This document shows, piece by piece, positions 34,443-43,165 of a stretch of DNA of 64,000 nt. How positions within the stretch are numbered: the first letter of the stretch is position 1; each line of letters starts with the position of its first letter. Origin of the DNA: Simonsiella muelleri ATCC 29453 (GTDB lineage: Bacteria; Pseudomonadota; Gammaproteobacteria; Burkholderiales; Neisseriaceae); assembly GCF_002951835.1 (NCBI RefSeq), contig NZ_CP019448.1:1798001-1862000 (forward strand), in the 5' to 3' direction. The notes below the pieces were generated by a model. It had not been told where the DNA came from. It did not search any database and saw only the letters and a program-made list of their open reading frames with translations. Made by a program: the position numbers and the translations under genes.

Positions 34443-36704
34443 TCAGCGTTTTAATTTCGCAAACGCATCAGCCATAGCAGAATTACTCGGCTGTTGCCCA
34501 CGTCCCGAACGCTGCTGCTTTTCAGGCTGCCTGAAATCACGTTTTTCGGTAGGTTTATCATCATCCAAACGCATGGTCAAAGCAATACGCTTGCGTGCCA
34601 CGTCCACTTCAACCACTTTCACTTTCACGACATCGCTCGCTTTCACAACATCGCGTGGGTCAGACACAAATTTATCAGCAAGCATGGAAATATGCACCAA
34701 CCCATCTTGATGCACACCAATATCCACAAACGCACCAAAATTCGCTACATTAGAGACCACGCCTTCCAAAATCATACCGACTTGTAAATCACTGATTTCA
34801 TTCACACCTTCGGTAAAGGTTGCCATTTTGAACTCGCCACGTGGGTCGCGTGCTGGTTTTTCCAATTCCGCCAAAATATCCAAAATGGTCGGCAAACCAA
34901 AACGCTCATCAATAAAATCACTGGCTTTGATTTGTTTGACTTTTTCGCGGTTGCCAATCAAATCATTGGCACTGATTTGTTGTTTTGCCAACATCTTTTC
35001 AACAACCGAGTAAGCTTCTGGGTGAACCGCACTCGCGTCAAGCGGTTCCGTTCCGCCAAGAATTCTCAAAAAACCAGCCGCTTGTTCAAACGTTTTTTCG
35101 CCCAAACGTGGCACTTTCAACAAAGATTTACGATTTTTAAATGCACCATTTTCATTACGATACGCCACAATATTCCTAGCAAGCGTTTGATTTAAACCTG
35201 AAATTCTTGCCAACAATGGCACAGAAGCCGTATTCACGTCCACACCAACCGCATTCACACAATCTTCCACCACCGCATCCAACGATTTGGCAAGCTGCGA
35301 CTGATTGACATCGTGCTGATATTGCCCCACGCCAATGGATTTCGGGTCAATTTTTACCAGTTCCGCCAATGGGTCTTGCAAACGGCGTGCAATAGAAACC
35401 GCACCACGCAAACTCACGTCCAAATCAGGAAATTCCGCCGCCGCCAATTCAGATGCGGAATAAATAGATGCCCCCGCCTCGCTGACTACGATTTTGTGCA
35501 AGTTACTTTCAGGCAGCATTTTCACCAGTTCGCCTGCAATTTTGTCGGTTTCGCGACTTGCTGTACCATTACCAATGGCAATCAATTTGACTTTGTGCAT
35601 CTTAATCAATCGCGCCAATTCCATTAACATTTTATTTTCTTGATGCAAATAAACAATCACGGTATCCACCAACTTACCCGTATCGTCCACAACCGCACAT
35701 TTCACGCCATTACGATAGCCAGGGTCAAGCCCCAAAGTCGGCAGCCGACCAGCAGGTGCAGCCAGCAGCAAGTCTTTCAAATTTTTGGCAAAAACCGTGA
35801 TTGCGTCCGTATCAGCTTGTTCTTTCAATTTGGCAAACGCTTCCAATTCCAATGACAAGAAAATTTTGGCTTTCCACGTTAAGCGAACCGTATCGCGCAA
35901 CCATTTATTGCGTTCCAATACATTGAAAATATTAAAATGTTTGGCGATTTGTTGTTCAAATTCGGATTGTTCGGTAATCGGCGTTTCATCGGGTTGATAT
36001 TTTAAAGCAACCATCAAAATCTCTTCGTTTCGCCCACGCAAAATCGCCAACGCACGATGGCTCGGCATCACACGAATTGGCTCACGATAATCAAAATAAT
36101 CTTTGAATTTTTCGCCACTTTCTTCCTTGCCTGCAATGACTTGAGTGTGAATTTCCGATTCATTCCACAATTTTTCACGCAACGCGCCAATCAATTCTGC
36201 GTCTTCGGCAAATTGTTCCATCAAAATCGCTCTTGCGCCGTCCAAAGCGGCTTTCACATCAGGCACATTTTCACCGATAAACGGTTCAGCAAGCGTTTCA
36301 GGATTACTTTCAGGCTGCCTGAAAATTGAGTCCGCCAATTCTTGCAAACCGTTTTCACGTGCAATTTGCGCTTTGGTACGGCGTTTGGGTTTGTAGGGCA
36401 AATACAAATCTTCCAACGTGGTTTTGTTATCGCATTCGTCAATTTGGGCTTTTAATTCGGGCGTGAGTTTGCCTTGTTCTTCAATGGATTTAAGTACAGT
36501 CGCCTTGCGCTCCAACAATTCGCGCAAATAATGCAAACGCTCGTCCAAATGGCGCAATTGCGTATCGTCCAAACCGCCAGTCGCTTCTTTACGGTAACGC
36601 GCGATAAATGGCACTGTCGCGCCTTCGTCTAATAATTGAATGGCAGATTGAATTTGTTGTTCGGCCGCGTTTAATTCGCTTGCGATGATTTGATTGATGT
36701 TCAT
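34443..36704 (-). CDS. tex: Tex family RNA-binding transcription accessory protein
   Basis: About 753 aa. The N-terminal Tex domain reads ATVPFIARYRKEATGGLDDTQLRHLDERL, with a YqgF-like domain (LGLDPGYRNGVKCAVVDDTG), helix-hairpin-helix motifs (KSIGVGQYQHDVNQSQL, and later LARISGLNQTLARNIVAYRN) and a C-terminal S1 domain (GMILEGVVSNVANFGAFVDIGVHQDGLVHIS). Long motifs are given in part. Tex binds RNA and affects transcription and toxin expression in other bacteria. I chose ATG 36704 (MNINQIIASEL), matching the family; a longer frame to 36755 is not supported. The C-terminus is basic and Gln-rich. Confidence 0.95.
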   Translation of the reverse strand: MNINQIIASELNAAEQQIQSAIQLLDEGATVPFIARYRKEATGGLDDTQLRHLDERLHYLRELLERKATVLKSIEEQGKLTPELKAQIDECDNKTTLEDLYLPYKPKRRTKAQIARENGLQELADSIFRQPESNPETLAEPFIGENVPDVKAALDGARAILMEQFAEDAELIGALREKLWNESEIHTQVIAGKEESGEKFKDYFDYREPIRVMPSHRALAILRGRNEEILMVALKYQPDETPITEQSEFEQQIAKHFNIFNVLERNKWLRDTVRLTWKAKIFLSLELEAFAKLKEQADTDAITVFAKNLKDLLLAAPAGRLPTLGLDPGYRNGVKCAVVDDTGKLVDTVIVYLHQENKMLMELARLIKMHKVKLIAIGNGTASRETDKIAGELVKMLPESNLHKIVVSEAGASIYSASELAAAEFPDLDVSLRGAVSIARRLQDPLAELVKIDPKSIGVGQYQHDVNQSQLAKSLDAVVEDCVNAVGVDVNTASVPLLARISGLNQTLARNIVAYRNENGAFKNRKSLLKVPRLGEKTFEQAAGFLRILGGTEPLDASAVHPEAYSVVEKMLAKQQISANDLIGNREKVKQIKASDFIDERFGLPTILDILAELEKPARDPRGEFKMATFTEGVNEISDLQVGMILEGVVSNVANFGAFVDIGVHQDGLVHISMLADKFVSDPRDVVKASDVVKVKVVEVDVARKRIALTMRLDDDKPTEKRDFRQPEKQQRSGRGQQPSNSAMADAFAKLKR

Positions 36705-36791
36705 ATTTCTTGAATTTTCGTTAATAAAAAATAAAGCGCGAACGCTATCGTTCACAATGTTTAATCCTTTTCAGGCAGCCTGAAACCATTC

Positions 36792-37457
36792 TCACGCATC
36801 AAATTCCGTTTCACCCACGCTTAAAATACGCCAATTTTCGCCGTCAAAGTGAATTCTGGAAACGCTGGCATTGGCAGGGCTTTTGTACAAAATGGATTTT
36901 GAATCAATCGCTTTCAATAAAGCTACAATTGCCATACCATGCGTTACCACCAACACGCGCCCCACATCAGGACTATACGCCACCACTTGCGACATGGCGC
37001 GTTGTAATCGGGCAGTAAAATGCGCTTCGGTTTCGGCTTTATCGTCTAGTTTGACCAAAGTTTCCGACATAATATTATGATTTGCATGACGATAATCATC
37101 TAGCCACGCATCAATATCCGTTCGCCCATCATGTGCGGTAATGGCACGATACAACTCATCGCCACTTTTACCTTCAAAATCACCAAAATGATATTCACGC
37201 AAATCATTCAACGCCATAATCGGTAAATGCTCTTGCTGCGCGGCAGACAAAATCATTTGCGCGGTAATTAAAGTACGCGGCAACGTACTGCAAAAGGCTG
37301 CCTGAAAACGATGTTCACGTAATTTCTCACCCATTTCATGCACCACGCGTTTGCCTTTTTCTGTGAGTGGCGAATCTGCCCAACCTTGCAAACGCCGTTG
37401 AATATTGAATTCGGTTTCGCCATGGCGTGTTAAATAAATTTCTAAATTTTTCATCAT
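36792..37457 (-). CDS. Histidine phosphatase family protein (phosphoglycerate mutase-like)
   Basis: 221 aa. The catalytic RHGE motif is near the N-terminus (LTRHGETEFNIQRRLQGWADSPLT in the sequence), with the second histidine in VVTHGMAIVALL. The conserved DLREYHFGDFEGKSGDELY contains the acidic residue. It belongs to the cofactor-dependent mutase/phosphatase superfamily; members include GpmB, CobC and broad phosphatases, and the exact substrate cannot be told. It is followed downstream by tex and preceded by pyrF, all minus strand, with spacing of 30-90 bp. Confidence 0.88.
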   Translation of the reverse strand: MMKNLEIYLTRHGETEFNIQRRLQGWADSPLTEKGKRVVHEMGEKLREHRFQAAFCSTLPRTLITAQMILSAAQQEHLPIMALNDLREYHFGDFEGKSGDELYRAITAHDGRTDIDAWLDDYRHANHNIMSETLVKLDDKAETEAHFTARLQRAMSQVVAYSPDVGRVLVVTHGMAIVALLKAIDSKSILYKSPANASVSRIHFDGENWRILSVGETEFDA

Positions 37458-37484
37458 ATTACCTACGCCTTGAAAGGTTTGAGC

Positions 37485-38222
37485 CTAAAACAAATCGTAC
37501 GCGGTGTGATTAATTTGGCGCAACACTGCTGCGGGATCTTTCGCTTGCGTGATGGGTCGCCCCATAACCAAATAACTAGAACCTGCTTTTAGGGCTTGTT
37601 GTGGTGTCATGATGCGGCGTTGGTCGTCTGCATTTTCCGCGACATTCAAGCGAATACCAGGCGTTACCAACAAAAATTCCTGTCCCATTTTCGCACGCAA
37701 AGACGCGGCTTCTTGTGCCGAACACACCACACCATCTAAACCCGAATCCTGTGCCAATTTCGCCCAGCAAATAACCAATTCTTCGGGTGTTTGCGAAAAT
37801 CCCAATTCAATTAAATCTGCTTGCTCCATGCTGGTTAACACAGTTACACCAATTAAATTAGGGCGTTGCGAATAATTTGCCACTGCATTAGCAGCAGCCT
37901 CCATCATGCGTCTGCCCCCCGATACGTGCATATCCACCAACCATACGCCCATTTCTGCAGCCACTTTGCAAGCCTGCGCAACCGTATTGGGAATATCGTG
38001 ATATTTCAAATCTAAAAATAATTTAAACCCTTGATTAATCAATTTTTCTACTAAATTTCGTCCTGTGGCAGTAAACAATTCTTTACCGATTTTCAATTGA
38101 CATAAATCAGGTGAAAGCTGACGCACAAAATGTAAAGTTTCAGATTCATCAGCAAAATCCAACGCAACAATCACAGGTTTAAAAATTGGGTGAATAGAAC
38201 TATCAATCATTAATGGATTCAT
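37485..38222 (-). CDS. pyrF: Orotidine 5'-phosphate decarboxylase
   Basis: Last step of UMP synthesis; about 245 aa. The conserved lysine/aspartate catalytic segment LFLDLKYHDIPNTVAQACK is present, with PVIVALDFADESETLHFV at the N-terminus, VVCSAQEAASLR, LVTPGIRL and YLVMGRPITQAKDPAAVL. I placed the start at ATG 38222 (MNPLMIDSS); another ATG four codons further (MIDSS) is also possible. Intact. Confidence 0.95.
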   Translation of the reverse strand: MNPLMIDSSIHPIFKPVIVALDFADESETLHFVRQLSPDLCQLKIGKELFTATGRNLVEKLINQGFKLFLDLKYHDIPNTVAQACKVAAEMGVWLVDMHVSGGRRMMEAAANAVANYSQRPNLIGVTVLTSMEQADLIELGFSQTPEELVICWAKLAQDSGLDGVVCSAQEAASLRAKMGQEFLLVTPGIRLNVAENADDQRRIMTPQQALKAGSSYLVMGRPITQAKDPAAVLRQINHTAYDLF

Positions 38223-38361
38223 GACGGTATCACTTTCTAACAATTAAATTGATGGATAATTATAGCGTAAATGCAAGTAAATTCGGATAATAAACAGTTT
38301 TCAGGCTGCCCGAAAACCCATAAAATGCCGATTTTACTCACTCATTTTCACGGAAAAAATC

Positions 38362-38775
38362 ATGTTGAACGAACTCATTTCGGGTGTGGCATCGTCTTTA
38401 TTGAAAGACACCGATGGCGATGGTCAAATCCAAGCCATTCAATTATTCCACCAATTATCGCAACAAAATGGCGGTTTAAATGGTTTATTGAGCTTATTAT
38501 TGCAAAATGTAGACTTAGCCAGCATCGTCCAAAGCTGGATTAGCAACGGCAGCAATGCCCAGCCACAAGCCAGTCAAATTGAAAACGCACTTGGCAGCAG
38601 CTTAGGGCAAGCCGCCGCCAACATAGGTTTAAACAGCAGCCAAGCTAGCCACTTATTAGCGCAATATTTGCCACAAATCATTAATGCCATCACCCCAAAT
38701 GGCAACGCATCTGATGTAAACAGTTTTGGCATGGACGATGTCGCTAAAATCGTGTTAAAACAAATAATTAAGTAA
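38362..38775 (+). CDS. YidB-like DUF937 protein
   Basis: 137 aa. Pattern of the YidB/DUF937 family: SSLLKDTDGDGQIQAIQLFH with a calcium-loop-like acidic stretch, GLNGLLSLLLQNVDLASIVQSW, ISNGSNAQPQASQIENALGS and a final FGMDDVAKIVLKQIIK. No signal peptide. Function of the family is unknown. ACGGAAAAAATC precedes ATG. It is the only plus-strand gene between pyrF and the ABC transporter, and is followed by a strong hairpin. Confidence 0.82.
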   Translation: MLNELISGVASSLLKDTDGDGQIQAIQLFHQLSQQNGGLNGLLSLLLQNVDLASIVQSWISNGSNAQPQASQIENALGSSLGQAAANIGLNSSQASHLLAQYLPQIINAITPNGNASDVNSFGMDDVAKIVLKQIIK

Positions 38776-38797
38776 TATCTAAACAATCAGACAGCCT

Positions 38798-38848
38798 GAA
38801 AAAAATTGCCACGTGAATTGGTGTTTCATTCACATGGCAATTTTTTAT
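38798..38848. terminator. Bidirectional terminator hairpin
   Basis: AAAAATTGCCA-CG-TGAAT and ATTCA-CA-TGGCAATTTTTT form a long stem with one internal mismatch pair, followed by T-rich sequence. It lies between the convergent YidB-like gene and the ABC transporter ATPase gene. Confidence 0.75.
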
Positions 38849-39591
38849 TTTTCTTTCAAACGATGCAAGAAATTTTTGGTACGTTCATGTTTTGGATTTT
38901 CAAACAAATCATCAGGATAACCCTGCTCTACAACCACGCCACCATCCATCACCACCACCACATCGGCAACATCAAGCGCAAATTTAATTTCATGCGTAAC
39001 CACCACCATCGTCCAACCTTCGCTAGCAAGCTGTTTCATTGTATTCAAAACATCGCCCACCAATTCAGGGTCAAGCGCAGAAGTCGGCTCGTCAAACAGC
39101 ATCAATTCAGGCTGCAACGCCAACGCACGCGCAATGCCCACACGCTGTTGCTGCCCCCCCGAAAGCTGATGCGGATACAAATCCGCCTTATCCGCCAAAC
39201 CCACTTTCGCCAACAATTCACGCGCTTGGGCTTCTGCTTGAGCAGCGGATTTACCCTGCACTTGAATCGGAGCTTCAGTGATGTTTTGCAACACAGTTTT
39301 ATGAGGAAACAGATTGTATTGTTGAAACACCATCGCAGATTGACGACGCAATGCCAAAATATCTTTTTTACTTAATTTTTTTGAAAAATCAATTTGCAAA
39401 CCTGATTTCTCAAATTCAATCGCGCCTTGCTCGGGCAATTCCAGCACGTTCAGGCAGCGTAAAAAAGTGGTTTTACCCGACCCCGAAGGTCCCAAAATCA
39501 CCACCACTTGTCCTTTGGCAATATTCAAATCAATGCCACGCAAAATAATGTTATCGCCAAATTTTTTGTGAATATTTTTTATTTTAATCAT
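38845..39591 (-). CDS. Amino acid ABC transporter, ATP-binding protein
   Basis: 248 aa. Walker A LGPSGSGKTTFLRCLN, Q-loop MVFQQYNLFPHKTVLQN, signature LSGGQQQRVGIARALA, Walker B LMLFDEPTSALDPELV and H-loop VVTHEIKFA are complete. The pattern is of polar amino acid importers (GlnQ/TcyC type). AAGGATAAC before ATG 39591 fixes the start; the longer frame to 39645 would run into the permease gene. It follows the permease gene by 19 bp. The substrate-binding protein is not in the window, so the substrate (cystine or another polar amino acid) is not known. Confidence 0.93.
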   Translation of the reverse strand: MIKIKNIHKKFGDNIILRGIDLNIAKGQVVVILGPSGSGKTTFLRCLNVLELPEQGAIEFEKSGLQIDFSKKLSKKDILALRRQSAMVFQQYNLFPHKTVLQNITEAPIQVQGKSAAQAEAQARELLAKVGLADKADLYPHQLSGGQQQRVGIARALALQPELMLFDEPTSALDPELVGDVLNTMKQLASEGWTMVVVTHEIKFALDVADVVVVMDGGVVVEQGYPDDLFENPKHERTKNFLHRLKEK

Positions 39592-39610
39592 TATGTTATC
39601 CTTATAATAT

Positions 39611-40327
39611 TTATTTGGCAATATGGCGGCTAAAACGTTTTTCAATTCGTGCTTGAATCAAAAATAACACCATGCAAAAACACCAATAAACCACACCTGC
39701 TTCAATGTAAACTGGTAAAAAATCATAGGATAAATTAGCATATTGTTGCGCCACGCGGAATAATTCCGTAACCGTAACCACCGATGCCAACGATGTATTT
39801 TTAAACAAACCAATAAAATCATTACTCAACGGGGGAACCGCCACACGAAATGCTTGCGGCGCAATAATTCTACGAAAAGTCTGCATATACGTCATACCAA
39901 TGGAAAAACCCGCTTCCCATTGCCCTTTCGGAACAGACAGAATCGCTGAACGAATGGTTTCAGATGCATATGCTCCTGTATTCAAAGAAAAACCAATAAT
40001 CGCAGCAGGAATCGGGTCAATATAAATACCCAAAGCCGGCAAACCATAAAATACAATGGAAAGTTGCACCAACAAAGGCGTACCACGAATGATACCAACA
40101 TAATATTTTGTTAATTTCAACAATATATGATGAAGTATATTATCCGATGGTGAAATCCGAACCAACGCCACGCCAATCGCAATCAAAATCCCACAAACAA
40201 ACGAAATCATTGCTAAGGGCAACGACACCATAAAGCCCGCTTGAACCATTGGCAAAAACGAATCCATAACCAATTGAGCGCGCGCATCGGTCATGAAAGG
40301 AAGCGAAGATAAGAATTGTTGTAGCAT
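39611..40327 (-). CDS. Amino acid ABC transporter, permease
   Basis: About 238 aa. Membrane subunit of the HisM/GlnP type: YYVGIIRGTPLLVQLSIVFYG holds the start of the ABC-permease motif, with GAYASETIRSAILSVPKGQWEAG (EAA loop, shown in part) and PQAFRVAVPPLSNDFIGLFKNTSL. Five or so helices are visible. The chosen start is ATG 40327 (MLQQFLSS); a TTG five codons upstream is the only alternative. It is co-transcribed with the ATPase gene. Confidence 0.92.
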   Translation of the reverse strand: MLQQFLSSLPFMTDARAQLVMDSFLPMVQAGFMVSLPLAMISFVCGILIAIGVALVRISPSDNILHHILLKLTKYYVGIIRGTPLLVQLSIVFYGLPALGIYIDPIPAAIIGFSLNTGAYASETIRSAILSVPKGQWEAGFSIGMTYMQTFRRIIAPQAFRVAVPPLSNDFIGLFKNTSLASVVTVTELFRVAQQYANLSYDFLPVYIEAGVVYWCFCMVLFLIQARIEKRFSRHIAK

Positions 40328-40380
40328 CGTTTTTTCAATCAAATTAACTGTAAAATAGTTGAATTATACGTTAAATTACC

Positions 40381-40429
40381 TTTTCAGGCAGCCTGAACAG
40401 ACAAAAACACCTTTCAGGCTGCCTGAAAA
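40381..40429 (-). terminator. Inverted DUS pair after clpX
   Basis: TTTTCAGGCAGCCTGAA (40381-40397) and TTCAGGCTGCCTGAAAA (40413-40429) are perfect 17-bp reverse complements with a 15-nt loop. Confidence 0.7.
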
Positions 40430-40456
40430 GATGTTTCTTGTCTCATATTTGTTGAA

Positions 40457-41716
40457 TTACAACGCCACTTCGCTACCATCTACATGATACATTTTCGGTG
40501 GCGTTTCATAGTCAATCACCGATTGCGTAACCACCACTTTCGCCACATCTTTCAAATCAGGCAGCCTGTACATGGTATCCAACAAAGCGCGTTCCACAAT
40601 AGAACGCAAACCACGCGCCCCTGTTTTGCGTTTCATCGCCAATTTGGCAATGCTCACTAACGCATCGTGTTCAAATTCCAACTGTGCGCCCTCCATCGCA
40701 AAAAGTGCTTGATATTGTTTAACTAATGCATTTTTGGGTTCAGTCAAAATATTCACCAACGCAGCTTCGTCCAACTCTTCCAAAGTCGCAATCACAGGCA
40801 ATCGCCCAATCAATTCAGGAATCAAACCGAATTTAATCAAATCTTCAGGTTCAACTGATTCAAATAATTCCGTAACATTAATATTTTCGTCTTTGCTGTG
40901 TACGGCTGCACCAAAACCAATGCCTCCCTTTTCCGTCCGCTGACGAATCACTTTTTCCAAACCCGCAAATGCGCCCCCACAAATAAACAAAATATTGGTC
41001 GTATCCACATCAATAAATTTTTGATTGGGATTACGGCGACCGCCTTGTGGCGGCACGCTGGCCAGTGTGCCTTCAATCAATTTTAACAAAGCTTGTTGCA
41101 CGCCCTCACCTGACACATCTCGCGTGATAGACGGATTGTCAGATTTTCGTGAAATTTTATCAATTTCATCAATATAAACAATGCCTCGCTGTGCTTTTGC
41201 CACATCGCCATCACATTTATTGAGTAATTTGGTGATGATTTGTTCCACATCTTCACCGACATAGCCCGCTTCCGTGAGTGTGGTGGCATCTGCCATCGCA
41301 AACGGTACGTTCAATTTACGCGCCAAAGATTGCGCCAACAAAGTTTTCCCCGAACCTGTTGGGCCAATTAACAAAATATTGGATTTGGATAATTCTACTT
41401 TACCTTCTTCCACTGGTGTATTCAGGCGTTTATAGTGGTTATAAACGGCAACGGCAAGCGATTTTTTCGCCAATTCTTGCCCAATTACATGGTCATTCAA
41501 TTGCGCAACCAATTCAGCTGGCGTGGGTAATTCTATGGTTTCAGGCTGCGTATTTTTTTGGGTGGATTCATCTGCTGGCACGGCGGTTTGATTGAGTAAT
41601 GCACCACAATCTTGAATACATTCATTACAAATTAACGCATTACCTGCATCATTTTCAATTAAATGCTCTACATCGGCTTCAGCTTTGCCACAAAATGAAC
41701 AATGGCGAGTTTTCAT
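40457..41716 (-). CDS. clpX: ATP-dependent Clp protease ATP-binding subunit ClpX
   Basis: Unfoldase that feeds ClpP; 419 aa. The N-terminal zinc finger has C6, C9, C30 and C33 (CSFCGKAEADVE, CNEC). Walker A LIGPTGSGKTLLAQSLA, Walker B GIVYIDEIDKIS, the pore loop GYVGEDVEQI and the ClpP-contacting IGF-type loop region (GGIGFGAAVH) are seen, and the C-terminal LARGLRSIVERALLDTMY-like block (KTGARGLRSIVE). ClpP is not adjacent. Intact. Confidence 0.97.
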   Translation of the reverse strand: MKTRHCSFCGKAEADVEHLIENDAGNALICNECIQDCGALLNQTAVPADESTQKNTQPETIELPTPAELVAQLNDHVIGQELAKKSLAVAVYNHYKRLNTPVEEGKVELSKSNILLIGPTGSGKTLLAQSLARKLNVPFAMADATTLTEAGYVGEDVEQIITKLLNKCDGDVAKAQRGIVYIDEIDKISRKSDNPSITRDVSGEGVQQALLKLIEGTLASVPPQGGRRNPNQKFIDVDTTNILFICGGAFAGLEKVIRQRTEKGGIGFGAAVHSKDENINVTELFESVEPEDLIKFGLIPELIGRLPVIATLEELDEAALVNILTEPKNALVKQYQALFAMEGAQLEFEHDALVSIAKLAMKRKTGARGLRSIVERALLDTMYRLPDLKDVAKVVVTQSVIDYETPPKMYHVDGSEVAL

Positions 41717-41807
41717 ATTTTACCTTTCAAAAAATGAGAGAAAGTATCAAAGATACAGACATTGATGTCAAGAAAAATTGCATGATGACAAAGTTTCAGG
41801 CTGCTTT

Positions 41808-42728
41808 TTATAGTGTTTGTTCGCTTTCAAACACTTTCAGGCTGCCTGAAACTGGGTCGATCAACTCAATTCGTTTTGCCAATAATTTGAGTGGTTTTTC
41901 AAAATCTTCCGTACCAACAGGCTGAACAATCGGATACAACATATCATTTAATAATGGCATACCCAAACTCATCATGTGAACACGCAATTGATGTTTTTTG
42001 CCTGTGATGGGTTTGAGTTCGTAAAGGCTGATTTTCCCACGATTTTCCAATAAACGAATTTCGGTTTCTGAATTGGGTTCGCCATCAACTGTTTTGGTTA
42101 AGAAAAATTCATCGCCACGAACCAAACGCGATCGAACCAACAACGGATATGCCAAATCCAAACGCGTAGGTGCAAGTGCGTGGTAAATTTTGCGAATATT
42201 TTTTTCTTGGAATAATTGCTGATAAATGGCACGCGTTTTCGGATTGTGCGACAACAAAATCACACCAGCCGTATCTTTATCCAGCCGATGAATGGGCGTG
42301 ATGTCCGCCACGTTCAAATGTTGCAAATCGGAGCGCAAGCGCAAGCGCGTCAATAATGTTTCACGCAAAAAACGACCGCTCGGAATCACGGGCAGAAAAT
42401 GCGGTTTATCCACCACAATCAAATCATTATCCACTGACAAAATCCGTTCATCAAATGAAATGCGCGGTTCATCTTCACGACTGATTTCGCGATAGTAGAA
42501 AATTCTTTCGCCTGCCTGAAAAGGTGTATTTTCGTTAATGGGTTCGCCTTGTTGATTGACAACCATGCCACTATTTAAGCGTTTTTTCCAAGCCTGTTCA
42601 TGGACAAATGGAAAATAAATACACAAAAAATGTAATAGCGATTTACCATAAAATTGTTTGTCGTGTGGTAAAACCAAATAACTGGGTTTAATGCCATCTA
42701 AAATAGGTAATGGATTAATTTTATTCAT
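41808..42728 (-). CDS. Pseudouridine synthase, RluA family
   Basis: 306 aa. An S4-like N-terminal part (WKKRLNSGMVVNQQGEPINE) precedes the catalytic domain with the motif HRLDKDTAGVILL, whose Asp is the catalytic residue. IVVDKPHFLPVIPSG and LKPITGKKHQLRVHMMSLGMP are further family blocks. It modifies uridine in rRNA or tRNA; the exact position cannot be assigned. The C-terminus VSGSLKVFES is encoded by a DUS. Confidence 0.9.
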   Translation of the reverse strand: MNKINPLPILDGIKPSYLVLPHDKQFYGKSLLHFLCIYFPFVHEQAWKKRLNSGMVVNQQGEPINENTPFQAGERIFYYREISREDEPRISFDERILSVDNDLIVVDKPHFLPVIPSGRFLRETLLTRLRLRSDLQHLNVADITPIHRLDKDTAGVILLSHNPKTRAIYQQLFQEKNIRKIYHALAPTRLDLAYPLLVRSRLVRGDEFFLTKTVDGEPNSETEIRLLENRGKISLYELKPITGKKHQLRVHMMSLGMPLLNDMLYPIVQPVGTEDFEKPLKLLAKRIELIDPVSGSLKVFESEQTL

Positions 42729-43165
42729 ATGATTTTTTTCAGTTTGCTTAATTCATCACTCATTAAGGCCATTTTAGAATCTGTATTCATCGCGCTTGAC
42801 TATGAATACGGGCTCTTAGTCCGAAATGGTTTTGGGTGTCTTGGGTTTCATCAGTGGGTATTACTTCAAAAAGTATGATGCGTAAAAATTAAGCACCAAA
42901 CATAACCAAAATTAACATAGTTAAACAGCATATCAAACGCTTTATTTTTATGCCCTACAAGATACGCTTTTTTACCTCTTTACCTCGTTGCCTCTTGTTT
43001 TTTCAGTATCATACTTATTTAAAGTGCTACCAATTTTATTTATCCTTGCATCCACAAAATTTCTTTGTTTTTTCATAATATTTCACTTCAACCCCTTTTC
43101 TCTTAGCCAAAAATCGCCTAACCTTACGGCTTTTGTTTTATTAATCACATACTAAAGAGATTATT
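42729..43165. repeat. Intergenic mosaic of dispersed repeats
   Basis: No gene seen. CTTCAAAAAGTATGATGC at 42866-42883 recurs inverted at about 56510-56530. CATAACCAAAATTAACATAG at 42901 recurs at 50041. CTACAAGATACGCTTTTTTA at 42955 recurs at 3330-3380 and contains a TTTACCTC duplication. The start of the stretch (AGAATCTGTATTCATCGCG) resembles the ends of the IS5 copies. A promoter for ctpA is expected near its right end. Confidence 0.65.
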